A DNA stretch of 64,000 bases, taken from the NCBI RefSeq assembly GCF_021155765.1, contig NC_060107.1, forward strand, positions 10,712,501-10,776,500. Direction: 5' to 3'. The notes beneath the pieces were generated by a model. It made no database searches. It had not been told where the DNA came from and saw only the letters and a program-made list of their open reading frames with translations. Below are positions 37,327-52,300 of this stretch, one piece after another. Within the stretch, counting starts at the first letter, position 1. Each line of letters begins with the position of its first letter. The DNA is from Diprion similis. Taxonomy: Eukaryota > Arthropoda > Insecta > Hymenoptera > Diprionidae. The position numbers were made by a program, and so were the translations under genes.

Positions 37327-40300
37327 GTAAGACAGCTTTGTATTGTAATCGATCTATATTCTATGAAATATATATTGAAGAATTAATTGACATGTATTCT
37401 CAAGTCGTAATTTTTTTCAATTTCAACAATTACAGGCGCATAATGTCAAGTGTCAGCTTTATTTGACCAAAAAGAGTCGGACAATGTTGGTTATGCCTTT
37501 CGGATTTCGGTATTCAATGAAAATGCTGCTCTATCCTCAATACTGGCTGAGCCTGGACATGGACCACGTATTTCACCATTTTCAAATCGATGGTATCACA
37601 GTCACCGGTACAAAGATGAAGCTTATGGTCGCAACGTCAATCGCATCATCTGTAATAAATCCTGAAAATACGCTTAATCCCCTGATATGCTCATCACTTT
37701 TCAACGATGCTTGTCAAGAGAAAGGTATTGCATTAAATACATTGAATATGTAATTGGTTGCTAAATATGGTTGATGTTCTGGTCACTGAGTAGCAGATAA
37801 CGTCAGTCGAGGCAGATCCAAAAAATAGCGGCTACCAAAAAACTCAAATAAACTGCTACTTGATTTCGGTTTTTGCTTTACAGATCCTGTGTATCTTGAA
37901 TTATGCTTGGAAGGCATAAGTGGAAAGAGTATATCGTCCATCGCAACAATTTCCAACGTTCTTGATATATCTTCCGCTAAGGTATTTTTACTCAATGATG
38001 TTCAACAAGCCTTTGTTGTTTCTGGCCCTGAAAGTGATCATTCCAGGTATAACAGTTTAATTATATTTTTGATACCATAATTTTCGAATGTCATAGCACA
38101 TACTGAAGAAAGTATAATTGTACCTGATTTACTTAAAAACATGTTGAATACAATTTGCCAACAACTCTCTGCTGGTCCAGTATAAGACAGCACTTGACCC
38201 TTTAACTTCGAACTTAGCAAGTTCAAAAAAAAAGTAGCTGTAATCTTTAAAAAAACATCTTGAAATGCATGTTGATAGTTATTTTTTTAAATCAAGAAGA
38301 TAAATTAATGAAGATATCTAATATTAAACTATTGACAAATATTTATTTTAAATATTCAGATATTTTTTGGTGAACGTATATAGAATAGAAGGAAAAAATA
38401 TTGAATTTTATATTGGATGAAACAGACTTATTATATCTGATATTACTATACCTGACATCAAAACTATTCTTATGCAGCGACGCAGATTCAAAACCATTAT
38501 TAACAGCTGTGGTCCAGTTTTCAAAAGATCCAAGCAAACAATTCCATCCACCAATTCTGTCGTTCCAAGTATCAGAGATCAGAGGCTCGTTGGATCCTCT
38601 ATTTGCACAGTGGCTGCAGTATCATCCAGTTTACTATAAATTGGATCAAGTTGACATACCTCAGTCTGAAGCTAGCGTCCAGCTACGAACGCCTGAAGAA
38701 ACATCGCCTGATCCATCTGTACGTAAGAAAAATTTTCCAGGCATAAGTCAGAGTGTTCATAGCTCGTCGGATCAAGAAAAACGTAAATCTGGGATGACTT
38801 TGGATGAATCTAATCCCATCTCAAAAGCTGATGACCTACCAAAGTCGGAGCACAAAAGCGAAGCTTTATCATTGCAATGTGTAAGTATGCTCATGTTAAA
38901 CGTGAAAAGCCACTTGCTTCGATATGTTTCGTATTTTCAGATCTTTATTATACCGTAATATAATACACCATCTGATTTACTAAATGGTCAAAAAAAAGCC
39001 TAAATGATCACTTTGATAACATGTTACACTATGTTGTTGAAATAAAAATTTTTTGGATTCCCAATTGTAAAGAATTTTTGATTTGGTCTCAAAATTTTGT
39101 ATCCGTTATCTGACCGGAATTGATAATATTATACTTCAATATATAGAAATATCTTGGCAACCATATCTACTCTGATTAATTTTACCTCTGCGAGGCCTGA
39201 ATGAACGATCGTATCGTGATATTACTGGAAATAAATACCCTAGACTGAGATTGTTAAAAAGTTCATGTAAATTACTTTACTGAAAATTCCTTTCATTGTA
39301 GTTCAGATGTAATTTGTGATCATTTTGAACAATTTGGAGAATGAACTTTTTGCATTTCATTACTTGAACCTTTCGATTGCATTTACTTCTCTGTCTGCAA
39401 TATCATTCTCACACCTTTCACACTTTCTAAGGATTCAAAACATCTGATACAATTCTACTCTATTTCCCACAAGTCAAGGTTGATATTGAAAAAAAAAATG
39501 AATTTTCCGTAAATTACTCAGCATGAAATTTATAATAATTGAGTCTAACGCGTAATTATTTTTTAAAACAATATAATGATTTCATCATTTATTCAGGCCT
39601 CACATAGGTAAAATTATTCCGAGAAGTTGATTTGCCAAGATATTTTGATTATTAATTGAGGAAAAAAAAAATGTTATCATATCTGATATTACACAGTTTT
39701 TTTTACCAAGTTTTATAATTCAAACCATATACGGTAAATAATTAGGTATAATAAAAGCAGTGTGCCCATCAGAAAATGTAATGATTGATGGTAGAACTTA
39801 CAGAAAATGGGGGTATTGGACAGGATAGTCGATTGGTATCCGGAATGGTGTGGACTTGTGTTAAGTGGCTGTATAGGGCATATTGTTGTTTATATCCCAA
39901 CCGCGACAATGAGTTGCATTGGCGTCCATGGTACGTAGAAATTTCAAACCTTGACTAATAATAAAAGAATTTGAATTGGAATATCATGTTGGAGTGTGGT
40001 TGATAACGTTCTCATCTTAGGTATTGAACAAGCAAAAGACCAAGCCTTGAGAGAAGATCGAAATCTGCAAATTCTAGTCATAAAAACACCCTCTCTCTAC
40101 CTCAATTCAGTGAATATGCAGGTCGAAATTTTATCGTCTTATATTAAAGATTTACCTGTGAAATTACCAAGAACAATGTGGAGCCCTGGTAAGTTGTTAA
40201 TAATGGAATAATGACATGTATTTTTACAGTAATTATTTAATGCAATTTCATAACTTATTATAGCAACTCAAAGTTTTCCATGGACAGTAAATGTGAATGA

Positions 40301-43300
40301 TTTTCATTGCTACACACTTCAAAGAGAAACACAGAAGAATTTTATCAAGAAAGTTTCTCTCAATGCTACCGTCGGATTAACTGCCAAAACTTCATCAGAA
40401 GCTTCTGCAACATCGGGCAACAAATTGACAGCTCTAAGCTTGTGCGTTCACGTCGACACAACACCCATTACTGTTTCCATATCGGAAGAACAGGTGCGTA
40501 AATATTGAAGTCTGGTATTTCAGGAAGTAAACCCACCTTGAAGAAAGTTTTTTTTTCACCTAAGAGTTGGCGTACCACAATGGAATATTTTATTAACTCA
40601 ATTCTTTTATGGAAAATGACTCACATTCCAAATTAGAATTGCGCAAAATTTGAGATTTCTCCTACTTTTTCTTGCATGATTATAGCCAGAAGTAGTAAAA
40701 GTGATTATCTTAGTATAGAAATCATATTATTTATTAAAACTTTTTGACATCTCGTATGAATTTTTTTAAATGATGTCATTTTGATGCAAATAAATAACAC
40801 TTTGATGTATGAATGTATGATTTCTATGTTTCTGCGAGTATAATACACATTTGCCTTGAATCGAGTTACTAAAATATTCTAATACTACACACTAACCCCT
40901 TAGATTAATCATCAGTGATGTCTTAAGCCAGAGAAATCTTTTCAAAAACAGGGAATAGTGTGTATGAAAAATAATGATACAGTATATTTGACACGTTTTA
41001 GGTATTATTCATGAGTAGCATTGCAGTAAATGTACTCAATGTTATGCGAAATATACACCCGAGAAGGACTAGCAAGATTATCGGAGATTCTCCAGTTGAA
41101 GTACAAACCGTTCTTCCTACATTGGCGCAGTCGAGTCCAAATCAAACATTATTCCGAGAAGATAGCACCGTCACCTCAACGATATCGACTGCCAAAGAGG
41201 AACCTGAACAGAGTAACAACATGATTATCTATTTTTGCTAAGAGTAATTTTAGTAATCAAAGCATTGCTAACTAGTAAAGTTCATTTTCTGAATTTGGTA
41301 GACACAGATGGTTTAACTTTAACGGCTTGGGTTCAATGGACGATCAACAAGTTAGCAGTAAAATTATACATAATGGGACAGCCAGAAGTTCCTTCTTTAA
41401 AACTAGTACTGGAATTGGAAGATATTATCACCTCCTTAGATCTACAGCCTGTTTATCTCAAACTGAAAACGAAGATTACAACAGCTACTATTTTTGATTA
41501 TATCAAGTAAGTGATCTGAATCTCAAATTGCGCAAAATGATGTTAGATGATATCGAACTGCATTAATCCTTGTTAATTTTATGGCAGAACACCAAAAGCT
41601 CAAATTTGGGATCTTGGAGAATATGGTGGCTTAGTAATGTGTGGAAGGGAGGATAATTTAGAAAAGGGAGAAGACTCCGGCTTCCTGAGCTTAACTCTTA
41701 CCAGAGCAAAATGTGGCAATGTACACACTCGTTGGGTCGCACATAAGCGTCATAAAGTGCAACGGGTAAGTCGATTAATCCATCCCGGTATAGTGTGCAT
41801 ACAATTAGTAAGATCCCTGGTAAAAAATTGTCTGGAATATATCACAATAAATATATATCTCTGCTGTTGCAGACTTCAGTTACAAATGTATGTTTTAATA
41901 AAACAAAAATGATGTGTCATTTTCAGATCGCATCTAAATCAGACTCAAGCCAACTCGCGAGCAGCTACATAAGCGAAGTAGTAATCAAAATGCAAATGTT
42001 GGACATAGTTTTACCCTTAAGTATTATCGGCAAGTATACGCAGCTGATTGAACCTTTCATGAGATTGACTGGATGTTCCAGCAATGATATTGTCGATAAT
42101 TCGCAAGAAAAGATAGCTGCTTCATCATTCAGCAGTTTCACGAGTTTGAGAAACGATTCGTTACCGCTCGTTTATCTCGAATTCAAAGGTTGTCGGCTGA
42201 TGTTGCCTGCTTCTACCACTGCTAAATATGGGCTACTTCACGACTTACTAATTATACAGGTCAAGCTATATTCACTAAGCTATGTATAATCACTAATTAC
42301 AAATATATATTAGGGTCTTTCGTGGCGAAGTACCATATTTTTTCACTCCCACTTGAAAACTTGTACATACATAGCAGAAAGACAAATATTTGGGAAAGTA
42401 TATGTCAAAAATTCAATTTGGAAAGATCCCTCCTGATATTCGAAGTTTTCCCGTTGGATTAGTCAAGAATTCAATTCTCTAAAGTTGTTTTCTGAGGATT
42501 ATTTGGAAGAAATCATCATATTTATACCGTTTTGTAATTAATCTTGATAATACTCTAGTTAGACGGCATCAGTATTACTCCACATGCGGAAAATCCAATC
42601 TGTAGAATACCTATTCGATCAGATATATATCAACTGGCAGCCCAAGCAAATATATTGAGCATACCTGGATCAGCTGTGGAAGACCGGCAATATCAAATCA
42701 ACGTGAAAGGTGTATGCGCCGACACAACTACTTGGAAAAATTATCAACTCAGTACGACTAAGGTAACTGTTTTTTTTCAGCTTCCAGATTTTATATTATA
42801 CAAAAATGAACCACTGAAAAAGTGATAAAAAACATTTTTTACATTCAGAGAACCTCGCAGTCATATTTATACACTATGAATGAGAACCCAGCGCTAGAAT
42901 GGAATAAATTGAGCAGCGGAAGTAGCCTAGAGCCTAGCCTCTGCACATTCCCGATTATTACAAGGTAATAGAATCTAAATATTGCAAGATATTCTGACAT
43001 TTTACTGCATTTTTAACGATCTCTATGAAAATGGTTAATCGTGCATTATGTAACAAGGGAATAATCGACTTTTATTCCTGAGTTACATGTAGGACTTTAT
43101 TCCCGACTTAACTTTGGACACATTATTGACTTAAAAGTGTTTTCCTATTAAGTGTGTGTGGTCTATTAGTCTGAAAATGTAGTTCAAAATGGAAAATAAA
43201 GAGAGAAAACCAGAAACACTGAAAAATTAAATTACGGAAAATATGACCTCATATTTCTCGCTAATTTGGATTTGCGGGAAATATAAGGTCATATTTCTCG

Positions 43301-46300
43301 TGAATGTGGAAAAAAAGTGCTACTTTTTTCCTACAGATTAAAGAAAAAAGTAAAGAGGAAATATGCCTCTTTTGCTCTGCTTTTCAAGTCAAAAAAGTGA
43401 ACATTATGGTTGAATCGGAAGTAAACATGTATTTCAACATTTTTCTTGTACTCTCGCACAGGTTCGATCTCTGCCTGATCATTGCACCAGCAACAATATT
43501 TAAACCCGAAACTATTGTATGTGGTAACGCAGTGGAAATAAATTGCTTGACGGATATTGATGTGACAATAAACTTGAATCAAATCAAACTTGTTTCTACA
43601 CTCAGCAACGAGTTTGAAACGTTTGTTGTTGGCACAACTAAGGATAATGATTACTCTCTACTTTCGACCAAATTACCGACTGCCAGGCAGCCTTCATGTG
43701 CGCCGATATTGGAAGAAGCAGATATCGATTTTGCTAGAGACAGTGGTGTCGATTTTGAAATGTCCAGTATAAACTCAACGATAATTGCAAGTATCTGAGA
43801 TTTTTATCAATGCTAATTACCAAAATTTTTTAAATCTAAGCTATTTAAGATGAAATTGCAAAATAATTGTAGGGTAAATCAACGCGACGTGGTGCTGCTT
43901 TGCTGTCACCGTTCGAGTTTCTGATCAATTGTGGTAAAATCACATTTGTCCTTTATGAAACCAAAGAAGCATCTGCCGATTCCGAATATCATATGGTGAG
44001 GACTTATTTGATTTTCTTCAAGTCGTTGAATGATCAATTTCATGGGATATTCGTTTTTACTTCCAGTGTACACTTCATTATACGTGACCATATAAAAATT
44101 ATTTCAAACTTTACGGTCTGATTTCATATTATTTGACACCAAATTCTCTATTTACCATATTTGAGTACTAACATGATACAATTAATACTAAGTGAATGAT
44201 TTTAAGCTACCAATTAAGAGTTTCAAGCTTCATTTAATTGGAAATTCATCTTCTCCAGTCACATTTTAAACAATGTACGTATATACATAAGTATATTTAT
44301 ATGTTAAATTTCAGGATCCAAATGAAATAGATGATGACAACATGGATGTAAAACAACCATTGCTTTACGTCATGATTGACCAGCCCAATATTTATATCTC
44401 TCAACATAATCTGACACAGAAATTACAAGTACGTACCATTTGTCATCATTATACCTTTCACTCAAACGAATATACCATAGTAACAGATGTAGAATACATT
44501 CATCCGATAATGTATCATCCCCTGATATTATTCAATTGTTATCAATGTTCTATGTTTCAATTAATGATAAACGGGTCGCACTATTCGAATCAAGAGTTAG
44601 TAAAAGAGAGAAAGCCGTTTAAAAAATCTCCAAGAATGTTATTTGCGGCAATAAGTGATTATGAATAAAAAAACATCCCCATTGTGAATTAAAATATTTA
44701 TATGTATAAAATATATGTAATGAGTCTGAGCAAATTTGAGAAAAGGTTTTGTAATTAGAACATTCAAAGTGATTAAACTCTGGCATTTTTCAAACGATTC
44801 TGGCTTACTTGTTTTATCTAGAGATTTATAGAGATTGCTTGAAATATTTCTTACAAATAGTTGTCTTGAGTGGATAAAAATAGATTTGTTTAAATACGGT
44901 ATAACAGATGTTCATTAATAAATAATATTTCCTGAATATTTTTTATAAAATTTGTAGTCTATTTGTAGTTGTTGTTAGCAAGCAAAATGAGCCTAAGAAA
45001 ATTTGAAACAGAGTTTTATAATTTTTAACGTCTTAGTTTAAAATTTTTTTCTCAATTTGTTGATATCATAGCTTGCTTTCTGAGATTTATTTTGTTCGCC
45101 ATAACATTTGATACACATAAACCTGCTGGCGATTTTTTGAAAGATTTTTCTCTACGCATTTTTGATTCAGATGATAAAGCAAATTCATCCTCAAACACAG
45201 TCATAGTAGCTAATTTTAATCTAAAAGCAAAGTATTTTTATATGAACTTATGGATCACCATCATTTATCCTTTAGGTAACATGCTTCGACATTGCGGCAT
45301 CACTTGGAAGCGAAGAAAAGAAACAATCAGCGTCAGTGCCTACACAGACAGACTTCGATGTTTGTTTAATCGAGACGCGAAGCGGCGATCCGCCGAATGA
45401 CACTGGAATACCACCGTCTTTTGTAACAATTAAGTGCCATTGGCATCCAACAAAAAACCCGCATTACTGTGTCAACTTGGGACGACCAACAAAGATTCAT
45501 TGTTCTCTGTCTAGGCTGAACTTCATCGAATCAATAACAAATAACGTAATTGTTTAATTTACATTAAAATTAATATGTCGGAGAACTATTTTGTGGTTCA
45601 ATCGAGGTTGACAAATGTCTCGTTTGTTTCAGCTAATGGCGTGTTACTTGGATGAAAGTAGCGCCAAACAACCAACGTATCGTCGGAAGGATTTGAATCA
45701 TCCTGCTGAACAATCGTCCTCTAGAGTAATACACAATAAGTATAACATTCCAGATCTGGACGTTTCCACAAAACAATTGGTAATGTCGTTGAAAACGGAT
45801 TCTGGGTCGGAAATTGTTGTCAGCATAGCTGCACTCACTGGGAATACGTCGACGGCAATCAGACCTGAGAGAATTTACAAAAACGTTTCCTTGGATTCGT
45901 TGATAATTTCGGTTGTACTGGATGGAAATATGAAAGTCCTGTTGAACCCGTGGTGTTGTAATATCACAATTTATCTCCTTTGGGAAACATGGCAGGATAT
46001 CGACACTCTTCCGCAGATACAAGTTCAAGCGGACAGTGAAAGTCTTTACCTAGACGTCGGACCTGAGCAGATAAAGATAATATCTACCGTGATGCAAGAT
46101 TGCCAAATTATCGCGAACTTAGTCAGTTCGTCATTGTCATCGGAACAACAGAGAGATGAAGAAGAAAAAACTGAGAAACAATCCATGGCTTCATACTCTG
46201 AGCAACATTATAAAGACGATTTGAAAGCTGGTGCATTTCAGTTCATCGATGGTAACGGAGACGAACTCCCTTTTCCTTATCAAGTAAGCTTTATTTGTGT

Positions 46301-49300
46301 ACAATGTAGAATATTTTGTGTGTATTATTCAGAGAGTTGGTCTTTGAACATTAAATTTTACAAACGCGTTAATAATCCTGCTCTATTTCTCGCGTAATGT
46401 TGCGCACAATCGCGTCATCATGCAAAAGTTATCTGCATTGCAATTTGCAGCACCAGAAACCGCTACAATATAAGTAAATATTTTTTTTCAGGTGGTGTTT
46501 TTGACTTGTCCGCAACAGGCAATGGCATGGCGATATCCGCAACCAAGAGCACTGACAAAACTACACGTTTCTCCAGTACCGTTCAAGGTAACGTGACGTT
46601 TTTGAATTAACCTGAGTTAGCTTGTCGAATACGATTATTTTTGCAGACGTCGGTAGTCGAGGAAGCATGCGAGGAGCAAGTACCATGTAGTATAGAATAC
46701 TGGAGTGAGAGTCACATGGCATATCAGCATTACGCAGATTTTTACCTCTCTGAGACAGACAGTTACCGATTGGATTTTCCCAACAAAACACCCGCCCGCG
46801 CTGTGGCCTGTATTTGGCGGGTAGTTCTGAACCAACCAAACTGTCAAACCTATGCAAAGACACTTGTGTCGGCTCGCGCTCTTGCTGCGTGTTTGAGGAT
46901 CGATTCATACTTCAACCCTACGATAGTGCCAAATCTGCAAGCTGCACTGAACATCGGTGCCATTCACGTTGCTTTTTATAACAACATCAACTCGTGCAGT
47001 TACAACACGCTGCCACCACCACTAAATAATTACACTCTGGATGTCCCGATTCCAGAAACGCAGTGCTACCTCATCTGTGAATACAGAAAGGCCATTGTCG
47101 TGCTCAACAGATGGGCAGATGGAGTGCTGATGTTCGATATAGGTGGCATTCTCAGCATCCGGGTCCTTGATTATGGACTATTGAATATGCACGAAGTTCT
47201 TGACCCGTTGGAAGGAAAAGTTCAGTTATCCATTGCCGACGCTGTTGAGCTTTCAGTCATTTGCAATCCATTCTCGTTGAAATTCAGTCCAGCAATTAGC
47301 CACACTTTAGCAGTTTCCGCGCATCTGTGGGCAATGGCTTTTGACAGTGACATTAAAAACGTTGTTGTGCTGTCGAGATACGTTGTTGCAAATGATAGCA
47401 ATATTTCAATTAGATTCGGTCAGAGTGGAACAAACGACAATATTATACTCCAAACAAGACAGTGTCACTTTTACTCTTGGCGAAATGTCAACAATCAGAC
47501 ACTGCGCATTGCTGTCGAAGATAGCGGATGGGCATGGAGCCAGCCTTTCTCTGTTCACAGAAACGGAATACAAATGATCGATTTTGGTAACAATGGGTCC
47601 AGGAACATTGCGATTTTTGTAAACGTTACGTCGCTATCCGCCACACAGAAATTGATCACTTTTTCTGGACAGCTTATACTCACAAACCAAATGGTAGACA
47701 ACTTCGAAATGAAACTAGTCAAGTACGAGGTGACTACAGAAACTACAATAGTTCCTTCAAAAGAGATACACATCATCAAGGGAAAAAGTCAGCCACCCTC
47801 AATTGTATTGGAAAACGGGAATTACATGGCTATGCGATTGCGGTTTTCAAGTTTGACTAATTTATCATGGACAGGTGACATTCCACTTCAGCCAAATACA
47901 AAGTGTAGTCAGCCGTGGCTCGTCAAAGGTAGGTATTTACTCGAGTAGTGAACTGCTGTTGAAACTTTGTATCTAATGATTTTTAACGAGGTTTGGTTTA
48001 TTCGATTTTGTTATAACAGTACCCTTGCAAGAGCGCGGACAGTTTCTTAGTATTTGGGTGAGAATAGTCGTGCAATCTATTCACGGTCGGACCAAAGTGC
48101 TCGTAAGTATCAACTATTTATTTGGTGGAGCAGCGACATTGATAGACCGTTCTCATTTTTCTATTTACAGGCTGTAATAAGTCCGCTTTATATGATTCGT
48201 TCCTACTTGCCTGTGCCAGTGAATGTACAGATGGAAACTCCTTCATTGAAAGTTTCGTTATCCGCGAGTGTCAATGGCAGAGGAGAAAAGCAGCAACTGT
48301 ACTGTCCTGGAACTTTTGAACATTTTCATCAATTGACTTTTCAACTCGAGTAAGAGCTGTTCAACTCTATTCACTTTACATACTACACCACAATAATCGT
48401 GGACACTGATAAAATACAAGAATATCAACAGAATGAATCATAAGAATTTCGGATCTACAAACCTTATGTAGAAAAATTATTGTTTTCATGTTATTGGCAG
48501 ATCTGGTATATCTGCGTCAAATCCTTACGTACCACTGTCGTACAGCTCGGTGGATCAGAGGAAATTTTTTAAAAGGCCAGAGAGCGAGGACATCGAAGTC
48601 ATTTTAAAAGAGTTACAAATGCAGAAGGATAAAATTCAGTGGCCCTTCCAAGGCGATGACATGCTCGAATGGGTATCGGCAGAACAGCCTCAAACGCATG
48701 TCCAAGTATGAAAAATTTTACTCTAATATTATCTGGATTATTTACTACAAACGATAGATTATTTAATAAAAAGCATGGTCACATGTGTTATTCGAGCTTG
48801 AGTATTTACTGAAACAAGTTTTATGTTGGCTTAATATTTCTCAGGTAAAATACCAGGAGGCTGGACTGGTTTCTAGCACACTCTTGCTGGAGCTACAGCC
48901 ATGGTGTTTCATACTCAACTCCTTAGGATGTCATCTGTCCCTTGTATCTGAGGATATCGAACTCTGTCAAGTTCCTCATTATGGAATCGTCACTCCGCCA
49001 AAACTAGATGTAAGGAAAAATGGAGTCATTAGCTAATATCGCGAAAGCGTATCAAACAACTTGGTATTCCTAGATGGTAATTCAGGAAAAGAGAATAATA
49101 CATCTTTTAATATAACAATGTTCAATATTCTCACTCAAGGGAACATTTCACTTCGGTGTTGGGCTCGGTGATACTTACTACACATCTCCAGCACTTCAAC
49201 TGGCTCGTCCGGATTGGAGTCAAAGCTTTTACATGCCTCGGGTTGGAGGCCTCATCCCAGTTGAGGGCAACATGAAAACGGCTGTTGACTGTGGTAACAG

Positions 49301-52300
49301 TGTAAGTAACATTCTCATCTCGCTGGAGCTAAAAACTTCTTGCAACCGTTGTGTAAATTTCCCAAAAACATTCATGTTTTAATCAACAGTTGTGTATGGT
49401 CAGCGTGAACTCGAGTATGCATGAAGACATGAGATTGGTGCGTGTTTCGAGCAGTCACGTAATTGCGAACCTAACACCTCAAGAAATGTGTGTAGCAACT
49501 CTTGCTGTGAACGACACATTATCCAAACTGCATATACCTGCCGATCTGACTCCATACAGCTTAAACATTCTTGCGTCCGAGGATCAGAAGTGAGTTCTGA
49601 ATATTTTAGAATTAATTATTCTACTGCTGTAATTGTCAATGTTACTTTGTATTGGAGTAAAATCAATAATACGCTTTGCAGGTATGCTACTCCGATAGTG
49701 CAATGGCACTTATTGTCTGATCAACAATTCATTGAGCCAATGGCATTGTATGTATCCCTAAGTTTGGGCCATCGATGGTCTTGCCCGATAAGAGTTGATC
49801 AAGGAATGAGTCGTCGATGTCTTGCTATTCCGGTAAGTGGAAAGTTGAATCTGGACTGATCGAACACTAAACAAAATTCACAAAAACAACTTCAACAAGT
49901 ATTATTAAATTGATAAGGATATCACTCTTACCCACCATTTAAATTAATAAATATAAACTTTTTGAAGAATGGATCTGCAACTATGCCAATAGTGGTTACC
50001 ACACAAGAAGATAAGGGTACCACGTATATTACCATTCACGTCGATAAGCATCCTCAACTACTGATAAGTAATGGATGCAATTTCAAAATCCTTCTTGGCC
50101 AAGCAAACGCAGATTTAAGTGAGTTTGGCACTTCATTTTTCTTTACACCACAAAATGATTGATATATGAGAGAACATATTTTCAGCTGAAATATTGGCCG
50201 AGATACCCCATTTTTCGTGGATTTGTGAAATAGAAAGTGGCGGATCCTGCCACTACTCACTACCAGCTATCGGCAGTCGATTGCCTGATTCGCCAGCTTT
50301 GAGCACCACACCATTATTACTTTTGAGCGCTGTGTCAAACAACAGTAGTGTGAATTCTGGTGAGTAAGAAATTCAATAATTGTGCAAGATTATTATCAAA
50401 AAATGAATAATAATCTTATGCACTTTGTTATCAGCAGAACAGACGCTGAAATGGTCTCGAGGAGTAAGTCTCTCGGTAATGGCATCTATTCCATCTGACC
50501 AATATGTCAGGCTTCCACACCACGGAGATGTGAAACTAATCATGTACACCCGGTGCTACACAACATATGTTAACATTCTTCCAATATCACAGGTAGATCA
50601 AAACGACACATTTGTCTGTACGCACTGTTCACAATTGAAGAAGTTAGTATTGTAGAAGAAATCAAAGATGTTTTAAAAACTGATTCTTGAGTTGCGAGAT
50701 ATTGCTCTCTTGTTCAATGTTCTGTTATATACACGTTATGAATTTGAACCTTGTTAAAAAATGTAACTTTGTGGCAGTGATTTATACTTTTTGAACGCTC
50801 TTAGGTCGAGATATCAGCTAGAGATATAAGAAGTAGATTATTTCACAATGAAAATAGAGCAAATGATATGGAGATCATTTCTAAACAACAACTCGCCAAT
50901 ATCTCAGATGAAAGTATGACACCTTTGATCAATCAAGTAAGTATACTTCCTTCCAAATTTTATGCAACATACTTGAATCTTTTAAATCAGTCTCAATAGT
51001 TCGAAAATGACTGTTTCTTTGTTGCATTTTTACAGAGTTCACCTAGTTCGACATCGGTAACGAGTTTTTACTCTGCTCATGAAGAAATCCCGGGAACAGA
51101 TCCGACCACATCTTCACAACGTAATATAAAACAGTTAACAGCCAAATCGAGACAGATTCTGAAAACTCGACCATTTAATGATAAATGTAATACAATTTCA
51201 GAATCTAGAGAGATGAGGAAACGTGATAAATCTATTACTGTTTACCTTCGTGGTGTAACACTCACCATAACCCAGGATATTAATGAAAATGCGCAAACCA
51301 TTGAAGTGGCTAGTCTGACCATAAGTGATTTATTCATCACAATGGAACCGAACCAAAACATTTTATCCACGTGGATTTGCATCGGAGACCTGCAACTGGA
51401 CAATCAAATGTTCGATCAGGGTGGCTTTGATTTTCCAGTTGTACTAATAGGCCAAAATCCAATTTCGAGAAAGGATCTTACTTTCTCTTTAAACAGCCAT
51501 TTGAGTAACGTGTTTGCACAGTTACAGAAAAATTCTTTGTTATCTGTTAACATCATGTACGAAAATGAGGGTAACATATCAGGTAAGAGATCAGTGTTCA
51601 CTCAAGTATTGTCTCAGACTTATTTCCGTCATACAATAACGATGTCAGTTCATTTGTAGTCACAATCATTGGCGTAAAGCATATTGCTGAGAATTTTTTA
51701 AACAATCACGATTGTTTTCTGTCCCAAAGTTTTTTTATTAGACAGTCCAGACAATTCGTTCTCAATGCACCTATTTCGATTCTCTTTTTCAATTACAGGT
51801 GTGAAGGACGTTCGAATTACGTTGGCACCAGTCAGTGCTTACATTGAGGATACATACATAACGCAGCTTTTAGACTACGCAACATCACTGGTACCGCCAT
51901 GTTTTGCGATGCCACCTGATAATTTTAGAAAGTTACAGGCTATGCCAATGTTGTCCAGCGTTTACGTGCCAGACTACATAATGATGGATGCAAAAATCTT
52001 GAGTTCACCTCTAAGGCTACAAAATCTGATTATAGATCCTGTCTCTATTCTTCTTAGCGTTCATACATCAGTACGATTGTATTTAGCACTCGACCACTCT
52101 CCTTTGCACTTCGGAACATTTGACAGAAAAAATTTGCTCACCACTCCTTACAGACTTGGAAATGCATTGACAATGCATTATTTGTCTGGAGCTATATTCG
52201 GCGCTGGTAAGTTGGGAGTTTTGAAATCTGTAGTTTAGTAGATTAGTGACCACTGGTGTATAAATCTAGATTTTAGTTTATTATTTGTTTTTTCTGATCC

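Larger units (their letters stand above)
37436..45545 (+). other. VPS13B: VPS13B exons 13-28 as read: groove middle region
   Basis: Exons: 37436-37724, 37884-38046, 38478-38880, 39804-39930, 40021-40188, 40264-40493, 41002-41212, 41302-41506, 41588-41765, 41927-42259, 42559-42762, 42849-42964, 43462-43786, 43873-43995, 44315-44428, 45276-45545. The region encodes beta-rich repeats of the lipid channel. Recognisable pieces are LDRIVDWYPEWCGLVLSG, MSSIAVNVLNVM, TPKAQIWDLGEYGGLVMCG and TRSGDPPNDTGIPPSFV. The acidic Ser-rich segment in the third of these exons looks disordered. The intron 43787-43872 uses a GC donor. The 0.85 kb intron before 45276 is filled with repeat sequence. Confidence 0.9.

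Noticed and set aside
45092-45275. Possible extra VPS13B exon
   Set aside because: Exons 44315-44428 and 45276-45545 join in phase 0 with family continuity (KLQ/VTCFD), so this open stretch is most simply intronic.
45633-46028. Minus-strand ORF of 131 codons
   Set aside because: It is a shadow of a large VPS13B exon on the other strand.
46561-46908. Minus-strand ORF of 115 codons
   Set aside because: It is a shadow of the largest VPS13B exon.
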